Assembly (NCBI GenBank): GCA_017992305.1 | Contig: JAGOOX010000004.1 | Span: 1-35,445 of the forward strand | DNA length: 35,445 bases | Direction: 5' to 3' | From: Minisyncoccota bacterium | GTDB lineage: Bacteria > Patescibacteriota > Minisyncoccia > Phycocordibacterales > UBA9973 | In this document: piece after piece, positions 29,551 through 35,445 of the stretch | Layout of the letters: each line of letters starts with the position of its first letter | Numbering within the stretch: the stretch's first letter is position 1 | The notes under the pieces: model-generated | Database searches by the model: none | Seen by the model: only the letters and a program-made list of their open reading frames with translations | Told to the model about the DNA's origin: nothing | Program-made: the position numbers and the translations under genes

Positions 29551-31992
29551 ATGGAAAAAGCCCCTCACGAAGCAAAAACAGCAAAAGCCAAAAATGCAGG
29601 TGCCAAAAAGCGACTTGTGGTGCTAGATACTCATGCCATTATTCACCGGGCTTATCATGCCATACCTGACTTTACAACCCATGATGGCAAGCCCACAGGG
29701 GCCTTGTACGGCCTATCTACTATGATCATGCGCATTATTGCCGACCTTAAACCTGACTACATTGTTTCAGCCTATGATTTACCTGGTAAAACCTTTAGGC
29801 ATGAAGCGTACGATGCCTACAAGGGCACCCGCCAAAAAACCGACGATGTTTTAGTTACACAACTGATCGAATCGCGCGAGGTCGTCGAGGCTTTTGGTAT
29901 ACCTATAATTGACGCGCCAGGTTTCGAAGCTGATGACGTTATTGGCACAATTGCCCACAAATTAAAAAATAGCAAAACCGTCGAGGTCATCATTGCCTCG
30001 GGTGATATGGACACAATGCAGTTAGTAAACAATAGTCATATTTTTGTTTATACTTTAAAAAAATCTTTGAGCGATACGGTACTATACAACGAAGACATGG
30101 TGGTTGAACGTTACGGTTTCAAGCCCGAATTTATTGTTGACTACAAAGGCTTGCGGGGCGACACCTCTGATAACATTATTGGCATTGCTGGCATTGGCGA
30201 AAAAACAGCAACTACATTAATTCAAACATACGGCAGTATCGAAAATATTTATAAGGCTTTAAAAAAAGATTTTGCAGATTTTCGTGCTAAAACTGGCCTA
30301 TCTGAAAGATTGGCAAATTTAATCAAAGACAACAAAGACGAGGCGATTTTTTCAAAAACATTGGCCACAATTCGCCACGATGCCCCAATTGATTTTAATA
30401 TTGATGAATGTGATTTTCGTAAAAACATTGATACGGCAAAATTGCGCGAAGTTTTCACACGACTTGAATTTCGTTCTCTGGTTAATAAGATAGATGATTT
30501 AAAGAATGGCACAAACACTGTCGCTCGTGCTGAAAGTTTAAAAGCCGAAAGTAATGCATCTGAAAAAAATAAAAACGACAGCCCTGTACCCAAAGACATA
30601 GCCCTGATGACAACATTGGTTTATTCAGACTATATCGACCCGTCGTGGGATGATGTTTTGCAAGTCTCAAAGGTTAAAACTGTTGATGAGAAAATTATTC
30701 GCGAGGCATTAATAAAACGCATGACCGAAGAGGGTGTTTTAAATGTTTACAAACATATTGAAGAGCCGCTAATCGAAGTTGTCGAAAAAATGGAGAAAAA
30801 TGGCATAAAGGTAAATGTAAAATTTTTACAAGACTTAGCTAAAAAATACCACACCGAATTAGATAGTATTGAGAAAGATATTTTTAAAATGGTTGGTGTT
30901 GAATTTAATATTAATTCGCCTAAACAGTTGGGTGAAGTTTTGTTTGATAAGCTTGAATTAAATAAAAATTTAAAAATTAAAAAAAGCGCCGGGGGTAAAA
31001 TATCAACTCGCGAATCAGAGCTTGAAAAAATGCGCGACCTACACCCAGCCATAGCGCAAATATTAGAGTACCGCGAACTGCAAAAATTACTTTCAACTTA
31101 TTTAGATGTATTGCCAACGCTTGTTGATGAGGGTAATAGAATCCATGCAACGTTTAACCAAATCGGGGCAGTGACTGGGCGATTTTCATCTAAAAATCCA
31201 AATTTACAAAACATACCAATTAAAACTGAAAGGGGTAGGGTTATTCGCGATGCCTTTGTTGCCGAAGCTGATCATTCGTTAGTGGTGCTTGATTATGCGC
31301 AGGTTGAACTGCGACTGGCTGCATTATTTTCGCAAGACATTGCAATGCTTGATGCTTTTAATAACGGCAAAGACATTCATACGGTTGTTGCGGCTAAAAT
31401 ATTTCACGTGCCCGAGGGCGAGGTTGGTAAAGAAATGCGTCGCAGTGCCAAAACAATTAATTTTGGTATTTTGTATGGCATGGGTGTAAATGCATTGCGT
31501 GAAGGTTTGGGTGGTAGTCGGGCCGAGGCTCAAGAGTTTTATGATGCTTATTACAAAGAGTTTGCAACCCTTGCTGGTTACCTAGAATCGGTCAAGGCTT
31601 TTGCGCGCGAAAATGGCTATACTCAAACACTGTTTGGTCGTAAAAGGATTTTCAACACAATTAAATCGCCACTACCTTTTCTACGTGCCCAGGCCGAGCG
31701 TATGGCTATAAATGCACCCATTCAAGGCACACAGGCTGATATGACAAAATTAGCCATGATTGCGCTGAACAGTTTAATTGTTAAAAAATACAATGATACT
31801 GATGTTAAAATAGTTTTACAGGTCCATGATGAATTGGTTTACGAGGTAAAAGATGAAATTGCAAGCAAGTTTTTGACCGATGCTGTCAGTGTAATGTCGT
31901 CTGTCGTGCCCGAGGCTTTCTTTGCCGGTCGTACACCGGTAAAATTTGAAGTTTCTGGGGGTATTGCCAAAGACTGGGGTAGTGTGAAATAA
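29551..31992 (+). CDS. polA: DNA polymerase I without proofreading domain
   Basis: An 813-residue family A polymerase that fills gaps and removes RNA primers. A short basic N-terminal tail precedes the 5'-3' exonuclease domain (LVVLDTHAIIHRAYHAIPDF; the acidic GFEADDVIGTIA site; KGLRGDTSDNIIGIAGIGEK). Residues about 305-400 are a short Lys/Glu/Ser-rich linker where the 3'-5' exonuclease domain would be. No DEDD motif is seen. The polymerase domain has motif A VVLDYAQVELRLAALF (Asp581), motif B RRSAKTINFGILYGMG and motif C VHDEL (Asp760), so all catalytic residues are present. The downstream methyltransferase gene starts 7 bp after the stop, so they are co-transcribed. Confidence 0.97.
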   Translation: MEKAPHEAKTAKAKNAGAKKRLVVLDTHAIIHRAYHAIPDFTTHDGKPTGALYGLSTMIMRIIADLKPDYIVSAYDLPGKTFRHEAYDAYKGTRQKTDDVLVTQLIESREVVEAFGIPIIDAPGFEADDVIGTIAHKLKNSKTVEVIIASGDMDTMQLVNNSHIFVYTLKKSLSDTVLYNEDMVVERYGFKPEFIVDYKGLRGDTSDNIIGIAGIGEKTATTLIQTYGSIENIYKALKKDFADFRAKTGLSERLANLIKDNKDEAIFSKTLATIRHDAPIDFNIDECDFRKNIDTAKLREVFTRLEFRSLVNKIDDLKNGTNTVARAESLKAESNASEKNKNDSPVPKDIALMTTLVYSDYIDPSWDDVLQVSKVKTVDEKIIREALIKRMTEEGVLNVYKHIEEPLIEVVEKMEKNGIKVNVKFLQDLAKKYHTELDSIEKDIFKMVGVEFNINSPKQLGEVLFDKLELNKNLKIKKSAGGKISTRESELEKMRDLHPAIAQILEYRELQKLLSTYLDVLPTLVDEGNRIHATFNQIGAVTGRFSSKNPNLQNIPIKTERGRVIRDAFVAEADHSLVVLDYAQVELRLAALFSQDIAMLDAFNNGKDIHTVVAAKIFHVPEGEVGKEMRRSAKTINFGILYGMGVNALREGLGGSRAEAQEFYDAYYKEFATLAGYLESVKAFARENGYTQTLFGRKRIFNTIKSPLPFLRAQAERMAINAPIQGTQADMTKLAMIALNSLIVKKYNDTDVKIVLQVHDELVYEVKDEIASKFLTDAVSVMSSVVPEAFFAGRTPVKFEVSGGIAKDWGSVK

Positions 31993-31999
31993 TTTGATT

Positions 32000-32473
32000 A
32001 TGAAAAAAACAACCTTTAAAAACACGGTGCACGGTATATTGGGCGAATCGTACATGGTTTATGTTGTGTGTTTAGTCGCGGGCGTTTTCATGCACTCACT
32101 TTTTGACATAGACTTGATAAGTCAAAACCTGCAATACTTTGGGGTTTTTTGTATGGTTTTTTCTCCACTTCTAATTTCATCGGCACAGCGTGCATCACGT
32201 AGGTTTAAACAAGTACATGCCGAACGCGAGGTTGGCCCCAGTGACTTTATGCATGGTCCCTACAAATATCTACAATCACCAACCCATATGGGTATATTTT
32301 TGCTTTCAATTGGTTTTTCAATTGTTATGAATTCGGCCATGTTGGTTGTTGCGACATTTGTGGCTTATTTAATAACACATTTGATTTTTTTACCCAAAGA
32401 GCAAGAGGTTTTAAAAAGAAAGTACGGTGCAACATACGAAGCTTATTTAAAAAAAGTTAAACTTTCGATATAG
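32000..32473 (+). CDS. Isoprenylcysteine carboxyl methyltransferase-like membrane protein
   Basis: A 157-residue integral membrane protein; the ATG at 32000 is preferred to an upstream TTG at 31994. Four hydrophobic segments are visible. The C-terminal block HGPYKYLQSPTHMGIFLLSI, followed by FLPKEQEVLKRKYGATYEAY, is the ICMT/PEMT-type SAM-binding signature (GPY..RHP.Y and EE..L...FG..Y..Y), with Gln-Ser replacing the usual Arg-His in RHP. Such proteins methylate small lipophilic or cysteine substrates; the actual substrate here is unknown. It is in an operon with polA (7 bp) and the HolA-like gene (11 bp). Confidence 0.8.
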   Translation: MKKTTFKNTVHGILGESYMVYVVCLVAGVFMHSLFDIDLISQNLQYFGVFCMVFSPLLISSAQRASRRFKQVHAEREVGPSDFMHGPYKYLQSPTHMGIFLLSIGFSIVMNSAMLVVATFVAYLITHLIFLPKEQEVLKRKYGATYEAYLKKVKLSI

Positions 32474-32484
32474 AATTTGTTAAT

Positions 32485-33153
32485 ATGATTTCAGTTTTTA
32501 TAAATCACACCCGCGACGAAATACGAAGTTTTTTAAATAAAAAAAAGCTTGCCTATATAAATATTGAAAACACTAACGGTAACAATTTAGAAGACCTAGC
32601 CCGTCAGCAAGATATTTTTGGTGCCAGCTTAAATTACTTTATTTTTGAATACCCTAAAACCAAAGATGAGGCCGCAATTTTGAACAGTGATTTTTTAATC
32701 AATTCACCACATAATTTTTATTTTGAATGCTTGTGCGCAAAAAGCTACTTACCTAAAAAGGTGCAAGACTTTATCGTTGCCAAAGAGGTAAAAACAACAG
32801 CTCCTAAAAAAGGTTCTGATGTTTTCGCGCTATCTGATGCAGTTTTTTCGTGCAATGTGCAAAAGGCTTGGCTTGTTTTTAATAAACTAAAAAATGATAA
32901 AACTATTGAAAGTTTTGAAGAACTGCATGGCACATTTTTGTGGGCAATTAAAACAATTTTAATGTCTTATGATGCAGAGGCTAAAAAAACTATTTCACCA
33001 TATGTCGCTAGTAAAATCTACAAATTTAAAAGTGATAAATCTATTTTAATTAATTATTACCAAAAAGCCTTAATGCTAGGCATCAAGGCTCATTTGGGCG
33101 AATCTGATTTTGATAAAGGTTTTGAAAAACTTATTCTCGAGATGCCGAAATAG
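32485..33153 (+). CDS. Small HolA-like DNA polymerase III delta subunit
   Basis: A 222-residue protein, short compared with the usual 320-340 of HolA. The pattern LEDLARQQDIFGASLNYFIF matches the delta element that follows the P-loop region (l.....slFg...lv). The segment DVFALSDAVFSCNVQKAWLV fits the conserved FALxDA....D...A region of the third delta domain, and the C-terminal helices (INYYQKALMLGIKAHLGESD) fit the ring-forming collar. Delta opens the sliding clamp in the clamp loader. The N-terminal AAA+ module appears reduced. The gene is in an operon behind polA and the methyltransferase. Its last 23 bp overlap the convergent dsbB-like gene. The call is by pattern only. Confidence 0.7.
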   Translation: MISVFINHTRDEIRSFLNKKKLAYINIENTNGNNLEDLARQQDIFGASLNYFIFEYPKTKDEAAILNSDFLINSPHNFYFECLCAKSYLPKKVQDFIVAKEVKTTAPKKGSDVFALSDAVFSCNVQKAWLVFNKLKNDKTIESFEELHGTFLWAIKTILMSYDAEAKKTISPYVASKIYKFKSDKSILINYYQKALMLGIKAHLGESDFDKGFEKLILEMPK

Positions 33154-33655
33154 AATTTCTCGTTCCTAGTATAAACATAACTGAAACAAACAACATCAAA
33201 GCCATTAATGGTATAGACATGAATCCGTACTCGTTAACATATTTAGCTGTGCACGAAACTACTGCGTCACAAGGTATGGGTGAAAAGTCTGTGTAATACG
33301 TTATGTTGTGGTAAACAGATATTACAAAACCCATAATTGTTAGCACCCAAATATACACTAGGTCCAAAGGTTTTTTAGTGACCGCTGACGTTAGTGCAAT
33401 AATTGCTGTAGCATATATAAACACTCTTTGGTACCAACACCAATCACATGGTGGGTAGCCAATACCGATTGAGTAAATCAATGAACCAATCGCGCCGGCT
33501 AACGAAATCAAACCAATTGTTAGTATTTTATTTTTAGCAAAATATTTTGTTATAAAATTAAGTTGCGCAAAATAATTACCCAGTAATGCCAAAAATGTGA
33601 TGACTAGAATTAGTATTGATCCTAGTGAAAGTATTTGATTTATAAATTCAGTCAT
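33131..33655 (-). CDS. DsbB/BdbC-like disulfide bond formation protein
   Basis: A 174-residue, four-to-five-helix membrane oxidase. The first redox pair is in PPCDWCWYQR (Cys70-Cys73) and the second in PIPCDAVVSC (Cys129-Cys135). These are the two Cys pairs of DsbB/BdbC that pass electrons from the thioredoxin-like partner to quinone. GFMSIPLMALM after the second pair is also typical. The stop overlaps the end of the convergent HolA-like gene by 23 bp. The thioredoxin-like gene ends 1 bp upstream on the same strand, so the two form an operon. The pair should oxidise exported proteins; several Cys-containing exported proteins are encoded nearby. Confidence 0.92.
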   Translation of the reverse strand: MTEFINQILSLGSILILVITFLALLGNYFAQLNFITKYFAKNKILTIGLISLAGAIGSLIYSIGIGYPPCDWCWYQRVFIYATAIIALTSAVTKKPLDLVYIWVLTIMGFVISVYHNITYYTDFSPIPCDAVVSCTAKYVNEYGFMSIPLMALMLFVSVMFILGTRNSISASRE

Positions 33656-33656
33656 A

Positions 33657-34067
33657 TTATTCGGTCGGGGCAGTACAACCTGTTTTTTCGGCTAATTGAG
33701 CAAAAGTTAGTTCGCCTGTTTGTGTTGTATCGTCGGCAAACCTCCATGTAGGGTAGCTTTTAATACCCGCATCTTTACATACTTGATTTTGAGCTTTACC
33801 GTCAGGGGTTGAACACTCTATGTAATTTACTTTTTTAACAGCTTGTGTGCCAAATAGTTTCTTTTGAGCTTGGCAGTGCGGGCACGAAAAAGCACCATAG
33901 AATGTTGCACCTTTGTCGGTCAAACATTGCGCAAAGGCAGCTTTGGGTGAAAGAGTCTCTAATCCGCCTTCGTCAATATTGCCACTTTTTTTATTACTAA
34001 ATATAGCCGCGCCTATGCCAACTAGTACAATAACTCCAATTACGATAAAAAATATACGTGTTTTCAT
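33657..34067 (-). CDS. Membrane-anchored thioredoxin-like thiol oxidoreductase (CPHC)
   Basis: A 136-residue protein. The start at ATG 34067 is chosen because a TATACT -10 box ends 6 nt before it and because it begins the membrane anchor MKTRIFFIVIGVIVLVGIGA; a longer frame to 34130 would include that promoter. After the anchor come the active site FYGAFSCPHCQAQKKLFG (Cys62-Cys65) and the cis-Pro element IKSYPTWRF. YIECSTPDGKAQNQVCKDAG carries two more Cys. This arrangement matches the thioredoxin domain often fused to VKOR enzymes. Here its redox partner is the DsbB-like protein encoded directly downstream. Confidence 0.9.
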   Translation of the reverse strand: MKTRIFFIVIGVIVLVGIGAAIFSNKKSGNIDEGGLETLSPKAAFAQCLTDKGATFYGAFSCPHCQAQKKLFGTQAVKKVNYIECSTPDGKAQNQVCKDAGIKSYPTWRFADDTTQTGELTFAQLAEKTGCTAPTE

Positions 34068-34073
34068 GTGTTT

Positions 34074-34082
34074 AGTATAACA
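34074..34082 (-). promoter_or_regulatory. Extended -10 promoter of the Dsb pair (leaderless type)
   Basis: Minus strand TGT-TATACT, with the -10 ending 6 nt before the ATG at 34067. Confidence 0.72.
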
Positions 34083-34115
34083 AATTTGAAATTCAAGTAA
34101 AAGCAGTCTTTGGCT

Positions 34116-34144
34116 TTGACAACGTGCCAATAAAAATGTATCAT
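34116..34144 (+). promoter_or_regulatory. Promoter of the ZIP-like transporter gene
   Basis: TTGACA (34116-34121), a 17-nt spacer and TATCAT (34139-34144). The box overlaps the ATG at 34143, which argues for the next in-frame ATG at 34155 as the true start. Confidence 0.6.
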
Positions 34145-34154
34145 GGCCACAAGT

Positions 34155-34850
34155 ATGGAAACACTATTTATAATTATTTTTGTGTTAGCGCCGCTCTTTT
34201 CACTGATTATTTCAAATACACTATATATAAAAGAACATGGCGATACGAAACACTTTTTCCATGTATTTTCTATTAGTTATTTGATAATGCTTTTGCTGGG
34301 TGAAATAACAAATTCCCTAAGTGATCGAAGTGGTTATTTGGCAATAGCTATTTGCTGTATAATTGTAGCGACTCTATTTCTAAAAGATGTTGATGAGAAA
34401 AAGGGACTATTTAGTCACCATCACCATAGTAAACTTTCAACTGGTTTGGCTGTAGTTTTTGTTCTACATTCTTTCTTTGATGGCTTATTTTTTAGCTTTG
34501 AAGGTTTACAGGTCGGCTTAATCTTGCACCGGGCTATTGATGGGTTTGTTGTTGCGGGGCTAATTGGTAACGAGGATGTCCCGACAATGAATTTTTGGAA
34601 AATTAAAACATTAAAAAGATTCTCAATCTTTTTGCTTTTAGTTATTGCCCCTGTCATTGGAATTATTTTACCAGGTGCAGTGTCAGATTCTTTTTCATGG
34701 GTACAGACAATCCTGATGGTCATTCTGGTACCGTTTTTGGCCGTAGATGTTCTGTCAGAATTTCATAAAGAGCATCGAAGAAGTAGTAATAATATTTTCT
34801 ACATAGCAATATTTTTTGCTTTTATGGCCGGATTATTCTCTTTACATTAA
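34155..34850 (+). CDS. ZIP-like divalent metal transporter
   Basis: A 231-residue membrane protein with about seven hydrophobic segments. The start at 34155 is preferred to 34143 because the predicted -10 box covers the earlier ATG. A His-rich loop (FSHHHHS) lies between helices 3 and 4. Next come FVLHSFFDGLFFSF and LILHRAIDGFVVAGL, which resemble the HNxxEG and HExP/HxxxD metal-binding motifs of ZIP helices 4 and 5 with Asp in place of Glu. The family moves Zn, Fe or Mn into the cytoplasm; the actual metal is unknown. It ends in a terminator that overlaps its stop codon. It is divergent from the Dsb pair. Confidence 0.82.
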   Translation: METLFIIIFVLAPLFSLIISNTLYIKEHGDTKHFFHVFSISYLIMLLLGEITNSLSDRSGYLAIAICCIIVATLFLKDVDEKKGLFSHHHHSKLSTGLAVVFVLHSFFDGLFFSFEGLQVGLILHRAIDGFVVAGLIGNEDVPTMNFWKIKTLKRFSIFLLLVIAPVIGIILPGAVSDSFSWVQTILMVILVPFLAVDVLSEFHKEHRRSSNNIFYIAIFFAFMAGLFSLH

Positions 34851-34881
34851 AAACCGCTTTATATACTTAAAGCGGTTTTTT
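34849..34881 (+). terminator. Rho-independent terminator
   Basis: A perfect 13-bp stem AAAAACCGCTTTA / TAAAGCGGTTTTT with a 6-nt loop, followed by more T. It begins inside the stop codon of the ZIP-like gene. Confidence 0.92.
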
Positions 34882-34891
34882 GTATGGTGTC

Positions 34892-35056
34892 TGATTGGAA
34901 GCCTGCCCGACCGAACGATATCAGCCGTTCGGGCGGGGACTCGGTCATACATAAATTTATTGACTCAAATTTTGTGCGACCCCGCCTCGCGCTCGGCTAT
35001 CGCTTTGCGATATAGCCGGCTTCGCGCGCTCTGGCTTTCTCGTCCTTCCTGCACGG
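34892..35056. other. GC-rich palindromic intergenic element
   Basis: An approximately 165-bp non-coding patch that is visibly richer in G and C than its surroundings. One hairpin has CCGAACG (34911-34917) pairing with CGTTCGG (34926-34932), extended by CCCG/CGGG. Another has CGGCTAT-CGC (34994-35003) pairing with GCG-AT-ATAGCCG (35007-35018), extended outward by CGCGC (34988-34992) and GCGCG (35024-35028). GGCGGGG (34932-34938) could also pair with CCCCGCC (34980-34986). Open frames here show no domain. It may be a dispersed repeat or a structured RNA. Confidence 0.6.
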
Positions 35057-35058
35057 CA

Positions 35059-35102
35059 AAAATAAAAGGCCCAATGCTTACACATTGAACCTTTTATTTT
35101 TT
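35059..35102 (-). terminator. Terminator of tRNA-Lys
   Basis: AAAATAAAAGG pairs with CCTTTTATTTT, with an inner CAATG/CATTG stem and a 2x2 internal loop. It directly follows the 3' end of the minus-strand tRNA. Confidence 0.7.
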
Positions 35103-35103
35103 G

Positions 35104-35176
35104 TCCGCTTGGAAGGACTCGAACCTTCGACCCTCTGCTTAAAAGGCAGGTGCTCTACCACCTGAGCTACAAGCGG
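35104..35176 (-). tRNA. tRNA-Lys (anticodon UUU)
   Basis: A 73-nt cloverleaf on the minus strand. The acceptor stem CCGCTTG / CAAGCGG is perfect. The D arm begins GCTCAGGTGG and the anticodon loop is CTTTTAA with anticodon TTT. The T arm GAAGG-TTCGAGT-CCTTC is perfect. The discriminator is A and the 3' CCA is not encoded (the next bases are CAA). The first base pair of the anticodon stem appears to be a C/A mismatch. Confidence 0.95.
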
Positions 35177-35214
35177 GTTGGTGGCAACCGCAACTAAAAA
35201 ATTAGGTTACGGTA

Positions 35215-35223
35215 TGCTATGAT
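35215..35223 (+). promoter_or_regulatory. Extended -10 promoter of the methyltransferase gene
   Basis: TGC-TATGAT, with the -10 ending 11 nt before the ATG at 35235. Confidence 0.55.
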
Positions 35224-35234
35224 TTGTAACATAT

Positions 35235-35445
35235 ATGACTGAAAAAATCAACCAAAAAACTGAAAATAAGCTTGAAATTATACTTGTGCTACACAACATT
35301 CGTTCAACCCACAACGTGGGCTCATTGTTTCGTTCAGCTGATGGGGCAGGGGTTGCCGAAATTATTTTGTCGGGCTATACACCCACCCCGATCGATAAAT
35401 ACGGTCGCAATCGTAACGATATTGCCAAAACAGCTTTGGGGGCAG
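35235..35445 (+). CDS. SpoU/TrmH family RNA methyltransferase (3' end off window)
   Basis: Only the first 70 residues are visible, starting at ATG 35235. The SpoU motif 1, [20 protein letters not shown], is complete; it contains the conserved Asn and Arg of this 2'-O-ribose methyltransferase family (SPOUT fold, AdoMet-dependent), which modifies tRNA or rRNA. The following [20 protein letters not shown] and IAKTALGA correspond to the region linking motifs 1 and 2. The exact target nucleotide cannot be told from this part. It is divergent from tRNA-Lys. Confidence 0.92.
   Translation, partial: MTEKINQKTENKLEIILVLHNIRSTHNVGSLFRSADGAGVAEIILSGYTPTPIDKYGRNRNDIAKTALGA

Noticed and set aside
34143-34154. 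First ATG of the ZIP-like gene
   Set aside because: It overlaps the predicted -10 box TATCAT; the ATG at 34155 begins a cleaner first membrane helix.
34816-35088. 90-residue open frame over the GC-rich patch
   Set aside because: It overlaps the end of the transporter gene and its terminator, and the sequence looks like translated hairpins without a domain.
1-35445. Insertion sequences, prophage genes, CRISPR arrays and integrases
   Set aside because: No transposase, integrase, cas or phage structural motif and no array of spaced direct repeats was seen anywhere in the window.

Overview
The window looks like a chromosomal replication-origin neighbourhood from a Candidate Phyla Radiation (Patescibacteria) bacterium, most likely of the Parcubacteria/Paceibacteria type. 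The clues are the AT-rich sequence, short intergenic gaps, small versions of housekeeping proteins, a PrgI/TraC-like/VirB4 secretion cluster of the kind found in these genomes, a short-leader type IV pilin, and many unrecognised secreted proteins. TGA is used as a stop (for example at 7010-7012), which argues against the code-25 lineages (Gracilibacteria/Absconditabacteria). This placement is inference from gene content only.

Layout. (1) 1-10.5 kb, mostly + strand: a type IV secretion-like cluster. It holds two charged/coiled-coil proteins, PrgI (VirB3-like), a TraC-like domain protein, the VirB4 ATPase, another coiled-coil protein, a secreted protein, a large protein combining an exported region, two VirB2-like membrane helices and a lytic-transglycosylase-like domain, and a membrane-anchored protein. 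A type IV pilin gene sits inside it on the - strand. No VirD4 coupling protein or relaxase is visible. (2) 10.5-15.5 kb: the classical origin block jag-yidC-yidD-rnpA-rpmH on the - strand, then oriC with DnaA boxes, then dnaA-dnaN and a small DciA-like gene on the + strand. (3) 15.5-19.9 kb, - strand: a class A penicillin-binding protein, a small acidic protein, ruvC and ruvB. (4) 19.9-20.35 kb: an intergenic region with three abutting DnaA-box-like 9-mers and a promoter-to-terminator unit that probably encodes a structured RNA of about 295 nt. (5) 20.4-29.4 kb: an M16 peptidase, the pilus ATPase PilB, tsaE, and several secreted or membrane proteins of unknown function. (6) 29.5-34.9 kb: polA without a proofreading domain, an ICMT-like methyltransferase, a small HolA-like clamp-loader subunit, a DsbB/thioredoxin-like thiol-oxidation pair and a ZIP-like metal transporter. 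(7) Right end: a GC-rich palindromic patch, tRNA-Lys(UUU), and the start of a SpoU/TrmH rRNA/tRNA methyltransferase that runs off the edge.

How the parts fit. dnaA, dnaN, polA, the HolA-like protein, the DciA-like protein and ruvBC form a replication/repair group around the origin. rnpA, rpmH and tsaE serve translation. YidC/YidD, the PBP, the Dsb pair and the secretion/pilus genes build and decorate the envelope.

The most striking sequence-level signal is promoter placement. At many genes on both strands a TATAAT-like box, often preceded by TG one base upstream, ends exactly 6 nt before the ATG. Transcription would then start at or within a base of the start codon, giving leaderless mRNAs. 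A second group of genes, mainly exported proteins, instead has TTGACA/TTGACT, a 17-nt spacer and a -10 box, followed by an 18-37 nt gap to the ATG.
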